From a bacterium (GTDB lineage Bacteria; Myxococcota_A; Bradymonadia; UBA7976; UBA1532): a stretch of DNA of 60,040 nucleotides. The DNA lies in contig JAUHYW010000067.1 of the NCBI GenBank assembly GCA_030426085.1, forward strand, positions 1 through 60,040, read 5' to 3'. The notes below the pieces were generated by a model. It made no database searches. It was not told the origin of the DNA and saw nothing but the letters and a program-made list of their open reading frames with translations. The first letter of the stretch is position 1, and each line of letters opens with the position of its first letter. The translations under genes and the position numbers were made by a program. This document shows positions 45,656 to 53,528 of the stretch, piece after piece.

Positions 45656-46948
45656 ATGGGGCGCCGCGACGACAAGAAGGGCTACGTGCAGATCGACGAG
45701 TCGGGCCGGATCTACGTGCTCGGCAGCGGCCTGCGCAAGACCCTCGGCAAGCTCGCCGGCTACTACACCCACCTGCCGTCCGACGCGGCGCTTCTGCACT
45801 TCCAGCGCGCGACGAGCGTGCCGACCTACGACGAGTTCCGCGACCCGATCATCCTTCAGGGCGACATCGCGGCGATGGGCTCGACCATCGAGGTGATCAA
45901 CTTCGTCACCTCGGCCCAGCTCTCGGGCAACCTCGTCATCGTCAGCGAAGACACCCGCAAGTGCCTGTATTTCAAGAACGGCGAGGTGCGCGGGGCGGCC
46001 TCGAACCGGGCCGAGGACCGGCTCGGCGAGATCATGTACCGCTTCGGGGCGCTGACCCGCGAGGCGCTCGAGGCCGCGCTCGAGCAGTGCCGCCGCATCC
46101 GCCGGCCGCTGGGCAACTTCCTGCTCGATCAGGGCGTGCTGACGCAGGTCGAGCTGTACAAGTTCGTGCGCAAGCAGGTCGAAGAGACCTTCTACTCGAT
46201 CCTGCTCATCAGCGACGGCGACTTCTACCTGACCCGATTCGACGTCGACGCGCTGCCGAGCCCGCTCTCGCTCAACGCCCAGAACCTCTTGATGGAGGGC
46301 CTGCGGCGGATGGACGAGATGTCATACTTCCGCAAGCAGATCCCCGAGATGACGACCCGCATCGGCCTCGGGCGCAACGAGCCGTCGAGCCGGAACGCCA
46401 TCGGCCAGAAGGAGCGGGTGATCCTGCGGGCCCTCGAGCAGCCGCGCACCGTGCAGGAGCTGATGGCCCGGTGCCGCTTCGGCGCGTTCGAGACGATGAA
46501 GCAGCTCTTTCACATGCTTCAGGCGGGCTTCATCCAGATCATCGAGGCCGACGACACCGCCGAAGCCGCCGCCGAGGTCGACCCGACGACCGCCGAGTCG
46601 GCCCGGCTCATCGACACGTTCAACTCGGTCTTCCAGCGCATCTATCAGGCGATCGCCCGCCACGGTCGGCAAGACGCGCTCGACCAGGGGCTCGAGACGT
46701 TCCTGCAGTTCTACGGCTTCGTCGAGCTGTTCCAGGGCGTCGCGTTCGACGGCAAGGGCCAGCTCGACAAGGCCCGGCTGCTGACCAACCTCAGCGGGCA
46801 GGCGGCCGAGAACCGGGTGAGCTTCTTGTCGCAGGCGCTCAACGAGCTGCTGTTCTTCGAGATGTTCGCCGCCCGCGAGTGGCTCGAACGCGACGAACAG
46901 CAAGAGCTGCAGAAGATCATCAATCAGCTCTTCATCGACATCGGCTGA
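45656..46948 (+). CDS. DUF4388/PATAN-type protein
   Basis: A 430-residue cytoplasmic protein. The core (about 75-210) is a DUF4388-type domain: INFVTSAQLSGNLVIVSEDTRKCLYFKNGEVRGAAS, followed in the same module by LGEIMYRFGAL and GNFLLDQGVL. Such domains occur in bacterial signalling and motility proteins and are proposed to be interaction modules. Two more helical blocks follow, the last FLSQALNELLFFEMFAAREWL. The ATG abuts the preceding stop (TAG-ATG) with GGAAGAAG as ribosome site, so it is co-translated with the J-domain partner. Confidence 0.8.
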   Translation: MGRRDDKKGYVQIDESGRIYVLGSGLRKTLGKLAGYYTHLPSDAALLHFQRATSVPTYDEFRDPIILQGDIAAMGSTIEVINFVTSAQLSGNLVIVSEDTRKCLYFKNGEVRGAASNRAEDRLGEIMYRFGALTREALEAALEQCRRIRRPLGNFLLDQGVLTQVELYKFVRKQVEETFYSILLISDGDFYLTRFDVDALPSPLSLNAQNLLMEGLRRMDEMSYFRKQIPEMTTRIGLGRNEPSSRNAIGQKERVILRALEQPRTVQELMARCRFGAFETMKQLFHMLQAGFIQIIEADDTAEAAAEVDPTTAESARLIDTFNSVFQRIYQAIARHGRQDALDQGLETFLQFYGFVELFQGVAFDGKGQLDKARLLTNLSGQAAENRVSFLSQALNELLFFEMFAAREWLERDEQQELQKIINQLFIDIG

Positions 46949-47077
46949 CGCAGACCGGAATCCGCCGCAGATCGCACTTCGGGTCGACCAACCGGCCAGA
47001 ACCGGCTGAAAACGGCCGATCCGGCGGGGGGCCTCGCTCACCACGTCAACGTCGCACAATGAGCATTATGTCAACTC

Positions 47078-48178
47078 ATGGATTCTGAGACGCCAGGGAC
47101 CCCATTCACGAAGTCAGCGACGGCGACGCCGAGCTGCGCCCCGCCCCTCGATCGGGCCCTCGTCGACGCCCGTATCGAAGACGACCCGATGATCCGCGCC
47201 GTGCGCGGCCTGCCCGACCACTTCGATCTCGGCTGGCGCGCGGCGGCCGGCGTCGCCCGTGGATTCGCCGGCGCCGTGGATCGGGTCGTCGTCTGCGGGC
47301 TCGGCGGCTCCGCCTTCCCCGCCGATCTGGTGTGCGTCGCGGTCGACGTCCCGTTGGCCGTCTCCCGGGACTACGCCGTGCGCGCCCCGATCGACGGCCG
47401 CGCCCTCGTCGTCGCCAGCTCGTTCAGCGGCAACACCGAAGAGACGCTCGCCGCCTTCGAGGACGCCCGCCGCCGTGGCGCGCGCCTCCTCGCGCTGACC
47501 GGCGGCGGACGTCTCGCCGCCCGCGCCACCGAGCTCGGCGTGCCCGTCATCCGGCTCGAGCGGCCGTTCCCCGGATTCCAGCCGCGCGCGGCCACCGGCA
47601 TGTTCATCGGCGCCCTCGGCCGCGTGCTCGAAGACGCCGGCCTCGCCGCGGGCTTCGCGAAGATACTCGACGGGCTCGGCGATCGGATCCGCGGGCTCGT
47701 CGATGTCGAGGCCCGCGCCACCGAGCTGGCCGAGGCGCTGCACGGGCGGATCCCGATCGTCCTGGCCACCGCGCCGTTGGCCCGCTCGGCGGCGCGCATC
47801 ATCAAGATCAAGCTCAACGAGAACGCCAAGATCGCTGCCTTCTGGAGCGCGATCCCCGAGTTCAACCACAACGCGCTGGTGGGCTTCACCCGGCAGCATG
47901 GCCCGTTCTCGGCGGTGATCCTGCGCGACCCGAGCTGCGCGTCGCGCATGGCTCATCGGGTCGAGATGACCGCGCGAACCCTCGCGGGGTGCGGCGTGCC
48001 GGTGCACCCGATCACGTTGCCGTCGGCCCCGCCCATCGAGCAGGCGTTCGCCGCGCTGTATCTCTTCGACTTCGTGAGCTGCCGACTCGCGCTTCAGGCC
48101 GGGATCGATCCCAACCCGGTGGCGCTGATCGAGTCGTTCAAGGCGAGCCTCGGCCCGAACCCGTCGCCAGCGGGTTGA
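47078..48178 (+). CDS. Bifunctional phosphoglucose/phosphomannose isomerase-type SIS protein
   Basis: A 366-residue tandem SIS-domain protein of the archaeal-type bifunctional PGI/PMI family (aldose-ketose isomerisation of glucose 6-phosphate or mannose 6-phosphate). The first SIS domain has VVVCGLGGSAFPADL and the phosphate loop ASSFSGNTEETL. The second domain carries IIKIKLNENAKIAAFWSAIPEFNHN, where Glu and His residues of the active site are expected. The ATG at 47078 lacks a ribosome site and is 8 nt from CATTAT, so translation may be leaderless. The 129-bp upstream gap otherwise shows only weak repeats. Its 3' end overlaps the convergent BamB gene by 41 bp. Confidence 0.85.
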   Translation: MDSETPGTPFTKSATATPSCAPPLDRALVDARIEDDPMIRAVRGLPDHFDLGWRAAAGVARGFAGAVDRVVVCGLGGSAFPADLVCVAVDVPLAVSRDYAVRAPIDGRALVVASSFSGNTEETLAAFEDARRRGARLLALTGGGRLAARATELGVPVIRLERPFPGFQPRAATGMFIGALGRVLEDAGLAAGFAKILDGLGDRIRGLVDVEARATELAEALHGRIPIVLATAPLARSAARIIKIKLNENAKIAAFWSAIPEFNHNALVGFTRQHGPFSAVILRDPSCASRMAHRVEMTARTLAGCGVPVHPITLPSAPPIEQAFAALYLFDFVSCRLALQAGIDPNPVALIESFKASLGPNPSPAG

Positions 48179-49367
48179 CCGGGGGCAGCGGCGGCAGCAG
48201 CGCGCCGGGGCGGAAAGCGAAGAACTTGCCGGCGTTGGCCAGCGCGAACAGCGAGCCGTCGCGCCCGACGGTCGCCGGGGCCATGAACCCCCCGCCCGGC
48301 GCGAAGTGCCACACCGGGCGCCCGCTGCGGGCGTCGATCAAGCGCAGCGCGCCGGTGGCGGTGCTCACCGCGAGCAGCTTGCCCATCGGCTCGATGGCGG
48401 TCGGCGAGCCGTCGTGCTCGGGCAGCTTCACCCGCCAGCGGGCCCGCCCGGTCTCGGGATCGATGCGCACGATGGCGCCCTGGTCGATGCCGGCGAAGAG
48501 GTCGCCGTGGTAGCCCCGCATCACCACGACGCCCCGCACGGTGCGGGTCCAGACGACCTCACCGGTGGCCGGGCGCAGGGCGTACAGCCCGCCGGCGACC
48601 GAGGCGGCGTACAGCGTGCCGTCGATCACCACCGCGCGGGCGTCGATGTCTTCGAATTGCTCGGCCTCGGGGGCCAGATCGCGGGTCCACAGGACCGCGC
48701 CGTCCTTGCTCGACAGCGTGACGAGCACCCCGTCGGAGAAGCCGACGTGCACCCGGCCGCCGACCACGGTCGGCGGCGCCTCGCCGTACAGCGCGAAGCG
48801 ACCGGGCGCCTCGCGCCGATACTGCCAGCGCCATGCGCCCGAGCGGCGGTCGAGCGCGTAGATCGCGTTGGTGCCGTCGACGACCAGCAGCGTATCGCCG
48901 CTGACCTCGGGGGCCGCGACGACCGCGCCGGGCACCGAGTAGCGCCACTTCACCTCGCCCGTCGCGCCGGCGAACGAGACCACCTCGCCGCCGTCGCTGC
49001 CGACCACGACCTGCCCGTCGTCGAAGATGGCCCGCCCGCTGGTGCCGCCGGGCAGCGGCGTCTTCCACAGCAGATGTCCGTCCGACGCGCGGAACGCGTA
49101 GAACCAGGCGCGATCGGCCGAGCCGACCCACACCCGGCCGCCCTGGGGGTCGTAGGCCGCCGCCGCGAGCTGCTGCCCGTCCTTGCGGGTCACCCCGCTC
49201 GGGGCCAGATCGACCCGCCAGATCGGGTCGATCGGCACGGCCTGCATGTTCTTGGTGCGCCCGGTCAGCGGCGTCTCGTCGCCGGCGACGCCGAACGCGG
49301 TGCCGCACCCGACGAGAGCCAGCGCGCCGACGAGCGCCGTCAGCGGGCCCGCTACGCTCCGGATCAA
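48138..49367 (-). CDS. bamB: BamB-like PQQ-propeller lipoprotein
   Basis: A 409-residue lipoprotein. The signal MIRSVAGPLTALVGALALVGC ends in the anchor Cys. The mature part is an eight-bladed PQQ/WD-type propeller with repeated motifs such as ASDGHLLWKTPLPGG, GATGEVKWRYSV, SKDGAVLWTRDL and PATGEVVWTRTV. BamB is the propeller subunit of the BAM complex that inserts outer-membrane barrels. The upstream neighbour is YfgM-like, reproducing the E. coli yfgM-bamB order, which supports the name. The start is a TTG overlapping the YfgM stop (TTGA) and gives the only in-frame signal peptide. The 3' end overlaps the convergent isomerase by 41 bp. Confidence 0.82.
   Translation of the reverse strand: MIRSVAGPLTALVGALALVGCGTAFGVAGDETPLTGRTKNMQAVPIDPIWRVDLAPSGVTRKDGQQLAAAAYDPQGGRVWVGSADRAWFYAFRASDGHLLWKTPLPGGTSGRAIFDDGQVVVGSDGGEVVSFAGATGEVKWRYSVPGAVVAAPEVSGDTLLVVDGTNAIYALDRRSGAWRWQYRREAPGRFALYGEAPPTVVGGRVHVGFSDGVLVTLSSKDGAVLWTRDLAPEAEQFEDIDARAVVIDGTLYAASVAGGLYALRPATGEVVWTRTVRGVVVMRGYHGDLFAGIDQGAIVRIDPETGRARWRVKLPEHDGSPTAIEPMGKLLAVSTATGALRLIDARSGRPVWHFAPGGGFMAPATVGRDGSLFALANAGKFFAFRPGALLPPLPPVNPLATGSGRGSP
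48158..48176. terminator. Small hairpin in the convergent overlap
   Basis: AACCCG (48158-48163) and CGGGTT (48171-48176) form a 6-bp stem with a 7-nt loop in the last codons shared by both convergent genes. It is weak as a terminator. Confidence 0.25.
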
Positions 49368-50230
49368 CTCGACCGCCCGAGCTGCGCGATGCGGCGCTCC
49401 AGATCGGCCTTGAGCGCCCGGTTGGCGAGCTGTTCGAGGCTGGCGGCGTGGTCGGCCTGCACCTGCTCGTAGACCGCCTTGGCCTCGGCGTCCTTGCCCT
49501 GCGCCTCGAGCAGCCGGCCGGTCTGCATGCCGGCGATCAAGCCGAAGGCCTCCCGATCGACGCCCTCGACCGCCTTCCAGGCGGCGATCGCGCCGTCGAG
49601 GTCGCCCTTGCCCTCCAGCGCAGCGGCCTTGCCCTGCAAGGCCAGCGCCTCGACCATCGGGGTGAGGTCGGGCCCGGCCAGCGCCTTCTCGTACAGCGCC
49701 AGGGCCGCGTCGGCGTCGCCCAGATCCATGCGGGTGCCGGCCTCGCCCAGCGCGCTGAGGCGGCTGATGGGCTGGTCGGCGTAGGCCTGCGCGGTGCGGG
49801 CGAAGGCCTGACCGGCCTTCTCGACCCGCGCCTTGCGCTCGTCGGCGGACAGCGCCTTCTCGTCGCTGCCGGGGGCCGGCGGGCGCACCGTCTCGACATA
49901 CGTCTCGGCGGCGTCGCCGAACGCGGTCGCCGCCTCCTCCGAGCCGGACGTCTTCTGCCCCTGCATGACGATGATGGCGATGACGACCGCCGCGGCGATG
50001 CCCAGCCCGGCGATGATGATCCCCCGGTTGTCGACGAGCCAGCTCACCCCGCCGGCCACCGTGCGGGTGAACTCGTCTTCGCCGAGGCTCTCGAGCTCGG
50101 CCCGGAAGCCGGCCCCGGGGTCCGCTGGGGCCTCGGGCACCTCCGGGCTGCCGCCGTCGACCACCTCGTCGGTGCCCTCGGGGGCCGTGTTGTCGCTCTT
50201 GGAGACTCGCTTCCTGATCCGCTTGACCAC
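49364..50230 (-). CDS. YfgM-like membrane-anchored TPR protein
   Basis: A 288-residue protein: an acidic cytoplasmic stretch (about 10-60), one membrane helix (GIIIAGLGIAAAVVIAIIVM, about 70-89), and a periplasmic tail of TPR-type helices (AQAYADQPISRLSALGEAGTR, GDLDGAIAAWKAVEG). The layout matches YfgM/TPR_21 proteins, which bind the SecYEG translocon and periplasmic chaperones and sit beside bamB. The GTG at 50228-50230 follows GGAG. Its stop overlaps the bamB TTG start, so both are translated together from the TTGACA promoter upstream. Confidence 0.85.
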   Translation of the reverse strand: MVKRIRKRVSKSDNTAPEGTDEVVDGGSPEVPEAPADPGAGFRAELESLGEDEFTRTVAGGVSWLVDNRGIIIAGLGIAAAVVIAIIVMQGQKTSGSEEAATAFGDAAETYVETVRPPAPGSDEKALSADERKARVEKAGQAFARTAQAYADQPISRLSALGEAGTRMDLGDADAALALYEKALAGPDLTPMVEALALQGKAAALEGKGDLDGAIAAWKAVEGVDREAFGLIAGMQTGRLLEAQGKDAEAKAVYEQVQADHAASLEQLANRALKADLERRIAQLGRSS

Positions 50231-50275
50231 CGGGCGCTCCCATATCCTCGTTCGACGGCCAGCGGCCGGCGCGGG

Positions 50276-50305
50276 AATCTATCACCCGATTTTTCGCGGT
50301 GTCAA
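50276..50305 (-). promoter_or_regulatory. Promoter of the yfgM-bamB operon (TTGACA - 18 nt - TAGATT)
   Basis: On the minus strand a perfect TTGACA (50300-50305), an 18-nt spacer and TAGATT (50276-50281). The leader to the GTG is about 40 nt. It is divergent from the outer-membrane gene promoter 38 bp away. Confidence 0.65.
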
Positions 50306-50342
50306 CGCACCCGGCGACCGGCATCAGGCCCATTCGCGGCGG

Positions 50343-50371
50343 TTGACCGGGCGTCGGGCCTCTCCTACCGT
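50343..50371 (+). promoter_or_regulatory. Promoter of the outer-membrane barrel gene (TTGACC - 17 nt - TACCGT)
   Basis: TTGACC (50343-50348) and TACCGT (50366-50371) with the ideal 17-nt spacer. Only six nt separate the -10 from the ATG at 50378, so the mRNA would start at the initiation codon and be leaderless. Confidence 0.5.
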
Positions 50372-50377
50372 GCGCTG

Positions 50378-50932
50378 ATGTCACGCCGCCCGCTCGCCGC
50401 CCGCCTCCTGCCGCTCCTCGCCGGGTGCCTCGCCCTGGGGTTCGCCGCCCCCGCCCGGGCGCTCGACGAGCCGGTGCTGCGGCTCGACGCCGAGGTGGGC
50501 TACGCCGGCTACGCCGACGAGCGGCGCTACCACGGCATGTTCGCCGGGGCCGACGCCGGGTTCACGTTCAACGACTTCTGGGGCCTGCGGGCGGGCTATG
50601 GCTTCGGGCTGCACCGGGGCAAGAGCCGGGCCTTCGAGACCCACCAGCTCGGCGCCGGCCTGCGGTATCAGTTCGACGTCTTCCACTACGTGCCGTGGCT
50701 CGACATCTCCCCGACCCTGTATGTGGTCTCGGGCGACGGCGGGCCGGGCGCCGGGTCGCACTTCGGCGTCGCCGCCGGCCTGGGCTTCGACCGGCTGCTC
50801 GACCCCCGCTGGTCCATCGGCGCCGGGGCCCGCTACCACCAGCTCTTCGGCCAGGAGCGCTTCCCGGCCTACCTCACGGTCGTCGTGCGGCTCGGGCATC
50901 GGTGGACCTTCGGCGACCCGTTCGCCCCGTAG
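50378..50932 (+). CDS. Small outer-membrane beta-barrel protein
   Basis: A 184-residue exported protein. The signal (LAARLLPLLAGCLALGFAAPARA) is followed by alternating beta strands with aromatic girdles typical of 8-strand barrels (FAGADAGFTFNDFWGLRAGY, HQLGAGLRYQFDVF, FPAYLTVVVRLGHRWTF). Repeated G-x-G-Y/F patterns suggest an OmpW/OmpA-like fold. Ligand or role is unknown. It lies next to YfgM/BamB, whose complex would insert it. The lon gene follows after 76 bp. Confidence 0.75.
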   Translation: MSRRPLAARLLPLLAGCLALGFAAPARALDEPVLRLDAEVGYAGYADERRYHGMFAGADAGFTFNDFWGLRAGYGFGLHRGKSRAFETHQLGAGLRYQFDVFHYVPWLDISPTLYVVSGDGGPGAGSHFGVAAGLGFDRLLDPRWSIGAGARYHQLFGQERFPAYLTVVVRLGHRWTFGDPFAP

Positions 50933-51008
50933 TCCCCCTCCCCCGCCCTTGCGCTCCGGCTCACGGTGCGCATGGTCCCGCGGCTCGACCCGCCGAGGAG
51001 TCTCCCCC

Positions 51009-53423
51009 ATGAGTGAATCCGCGCTTCAGATCAGGCCCGATGTGCCCGGCGAGATGCCGGTCATCGCGGTCAAGAACGCGGTCATCTTCCCCGTCCCCAA
51101 CCTGCCGATCCCGCTCGGGGTCGGCCGCCCCCGCACCATGACCGCCATCGAGAAGGCCGCCGCCGAAGAGGCGGTGATCCTCGTGCTGACCCAGCGCGAT
51201 CCGGATGACGAGCGGCCGGGGCCCGAGGGGCTGTACGACGTGGGCGCGGTCGTGCGGGTGCTGCGGCTGACCCGCTCGATGGAGGGCCCCGACGAGCTGC
51301 TCATCGAGGGGGTCTGCCGGGCTCGAGCCGAGAGCGTCGTCGAGGTGGACGGCCACCTGCGGGCGACGGTCACCCCCATCATCGAGCACAAGCCGCCCGA
51401 CGCCGAGACCCAGGCCCTGCTGCGCGCGCTCAAGGATCTGGCGGGCAAGGTCATCGAGCTGTCGCCCCGCATCCCCGACGAGGCGCTGTCCATCGTCGAG
51501 GGCATCGATGACGCCGGCCACCTCGCCGATCTGGTGGCCTCCCAGCTCCGCATCGGCCTCGAAGAGAAGCAGGAGCTGCTCGAGGTGTGGGACGTGAAGG
51601 TGCGGCTGAACCGGGTCATCTCGGCGCTGGCCCACGAAGCGGCCGTGCTCGAGATCTCGGGTCGCATCCGCACCGAGGTGCGCGACAGCCTCGACAAGCA
51701 CCAGCGCGAGGTCTACCTGCGGGAGCAGCTCCGGGCCATCCGCAAGGAGCTGGGCGACGACGAGGACGGCGAGGACGACATCGACGAGCTCGGCGACCGC
51801 ATCCAGCTCGCCGAGATGCCCGAGGCCGCCGACAAGGCCGCCCGCCGCGAGCTGCGTCGCCTGCGCCGCATGAACCCCCAGAGCGCCGAGGCCACCGTCG
51901 CCCGCAGCTACATCGACTGGCTGCTCGACGTGCCGTGGAACACCGTCACCGAGGACAACCTCGACGTGAAGGCCGCCGCCGCGCTGCTCGACGCCGATCA
52001 CTACGGCCTCGAGCGGGTCAAGCGGCGCATCACCGAGTACCTGGCGGTCCGCAAGCTCAAGGGCGACATGAAGGGCCCGATCCTGTGTCTGGTGGGCCCG
52101 CCCGGGGTGGGCAAGACCTCGCTGGGCAAGTCCATCGCCAACGCGCTCGACCGCAAGTTCGTGCGCATCAGCCTGGGCGGCGTGCGGGACGAGGCCGAGA
52201 TCCGGGGCCACCGGCGGACCTACATCGGCTCGCTGCCGGGACGCATCGTCAAGGGGCTCAAGAAGGCCGGGTCGATCAACCCGGTGTTCATGCTCGACGA
52301 GATCGACAAGCTCGGCGCCGACTTCCGCGGCGACCCCTCGTCGGCGCTGCTCGAGGTGCTCGATCCCGAGCAGAACGACACCTTCAGCGATCACTACCTC
52401 GAGGTGCCGGTCGACCTGTCATCGGTGCTCTTCATGGCCACCGCCAACCGGCTGGACACCATCCCCGGCCCGCTGCGCGATCGCATGGAGATCATCGAGA
52501 TCCCGGGCTACATCCAGGAGGAGAAGCGGGAGATCGCCCGGCGGCATCTGCTGCCCCGGCTGCTCGCCGATCACGGGCTGGACGACGGCCTCGTCGAGCT
52601 GACCGACGAGGCGCTGGAGGTCGTGATCGACCAGTACACCCGCGAGGCCGGGGTGCGCACGCTCAACCGGCAGCTCGCCGCGGTGCTGCGCTCGGTGGCC
52701 CGGGACATCGCGATGGAGGAGGTCGAGCCGCCGGTGCAGATCGACGCCGAGCGGGCCCGACAGGCGCTGGGGCCGCAGAAGTTCTTCCCCGAGTCCAAGC
52801 AGGACATCGCGACCCCCGGCGTCGCGGTGGGCATGGCCTGGACCCCGGTCGGCGGCGAGATCCTGCTGATCGAGGCGACCGCGATGAAGGGCAAGGCCCA
52901 GCTCACCCTGACCGGGCAGCTCGGCGAGGTGATGAAGGAGTCGGCCCACGCGGCGATGTCGTTCATCCACGCCCGGGCGGCGGTGCTCGGCATCGACGAG
53001 GCGCTGTTCTCCGAGCGCAAGATCCACCTGCACCTGCCCAGCGGGGCCATCCCCAAGGACGGCCCGAGCGCGGGCATCACCATCGTCGTGGCGCTGACGT
53101 CGCTGCTGACCCAGACCCCTATGCGGGAGGGGCTGGCGATGACCGGCGAGCTGACGCTGCGGGGGGTCGTGCTGCCGGTGGGCGGCATCAAGGAGAAGGT
53201 GCTCGCCGCGGCCCGGGCCGGCATCCGCGAGATCGTGCTGCCCCACCACAACATGGGCGACGTCGAAGAGATCCCGGCCCACCTGCGGCGGGAGATGACG
53301 TTCCACCCGGTGGAGCGCATCGAGGACGTCATCCGCATCGCGCTGGGCATCGACATCCCCTCCCCCTCGGCGCCCATCCCGCTGCCGACCGGGGCCGACC
53401 GGGTCGACTCCGAGAGCGCCTGA
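51009..53423 (+). CDS. lon: ATP-dependent protease Lon
   Basis: Degrades misfolded and regulatory proteins in the cytoplasm as a homohexamer. The 804 residues have the N-terminal substrate domain (about 10-210), the AAA+ domain with Walker [16 protein letters not shown], Walker [11 protein letters not shown] and sensor-1 ATANRLD. The C-terminal Ser-Lys protease has Ser687 in [10 protein letters not shown] and Lys730 in [10 protein letters not shown], spaced exactly as Ser679/Lys722 in E. coli. GAGGAG lies 8 nt upstream of the ATG. Between the barrel gene and lon only a weak TTGCGC...CATGGT pair was seen. Confidence 0.98.
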   Translation: MSESALQIRPDVPGEMPVIAVKNAVIFPVPNLPIPLGVGRPRTMTAIEKAAAEEAVILVLTQRDPDDERPGPEGLYDVGAVVRVLRLTRSMEGPDELLIEGVCRARAESVVEVDGHLRATVTPIIEHKPPDAETQALLRALKDLAGKVIELSPRIPDEALSIVEGIDDAGHLADLVASQLRIGLEEKQELLEVWDVKVRLNRVISALAHEAAVLEISGRIRTEVRDSLDKHQREVYLREQLRAIRKELGDDEDGEDDIDELGDRIQLAEMPEAADKAARRELRRLRRMNPQSAEATVARSYIDWLLDVPWNTVTEDNLDVKAAAALLDADHYGLERVKRRITEYLAVRKLKGDMKGPILCLVGPPGVGKTSLGKSIANALDRKFVRISLGGVRDEAEIRGHRRTYIGSLPGRIVKGLKKAGSINPVFMLDEIDKLGADFRGDPSSALLEVLDPEQNDTFSDHYLEVPVDLSSVLFMATANRLDTIPGPLRDRMEIIEIPGYIQEEKREIARRHLLPRLLADHGLDDGLVELTDEALEVVIDQYTREAGVRTLNRQLAAVLRSVARDIAMEEVEPPVQIDAERARQALGPQKFFPESKQDIATPGVAVGMAWTPVGGEILLIEATAMKGKAQLTLTGQLGEVMKESAHAAMSFIHARAAVLGIDEALFSERKIHLHLPSGAIPKDGPSAGITIVVALTSLLTQTPMREGLAMTGELTLRGVVLPVGGIKEKVLAAARAGIREIVLPHHNMGDVEEIPAHLRREMTFHPVERIEDVIRIALGIDIPSPSAPIPLPTGADRVDSESA

Positions 53424-53465
53424 CAGCCCCCGGGGCCCCGAATCGCCGCCGATCCCGCCATGCGG

Positions 53466-53495
53466 TTGACGCGCAGGGCGGCTTCGGCCCATAAC
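53466..53495 (+). promoter_or_regulatory. Promoter of the acyl-CoA dehydrogenase gene (TTGACG - 18 nt - CATAAC)
   Basis: TTGACG (53466-53471) and CATAAC (53490-53495). The -10 runs into the FadR-type palindrome, so a repressor bound there would block initiation. Confidence 0.55.
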
Positions 53496-53514
53496 TGAAT
53501 GACGGTTCATTCAG
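53495..53514. promoter_or_regulatory. FadR-type (TetR-family) operator palindrome
   Basis: CTGAATGA, a CGGT spacer, and TCATTCAG make a perfect 8-bp inverted repeat. The TGAATGA-N4-TCATTCA core is the known operator of Bacillus FadR (YsiA), a TetR-family repressor of fatty-acid degradation released by acyl-CoA. It overlaps the -10 and start of an acyl-CoA dehydrogenase gene, the expected kind of target. No TetR gene is in the window. Confidence 0.7.
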
Positions 53515-53528
53515 CGACCGGAGGACCC

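Noticed and set aside
46949-47077. Possible terminator hairpin after the second PATAN gene (GCCAGAACCGGC...GGCCGATCCGGC)
   Set aside because: Only about 8 of 12 pairs and no T-run; too weak to call.
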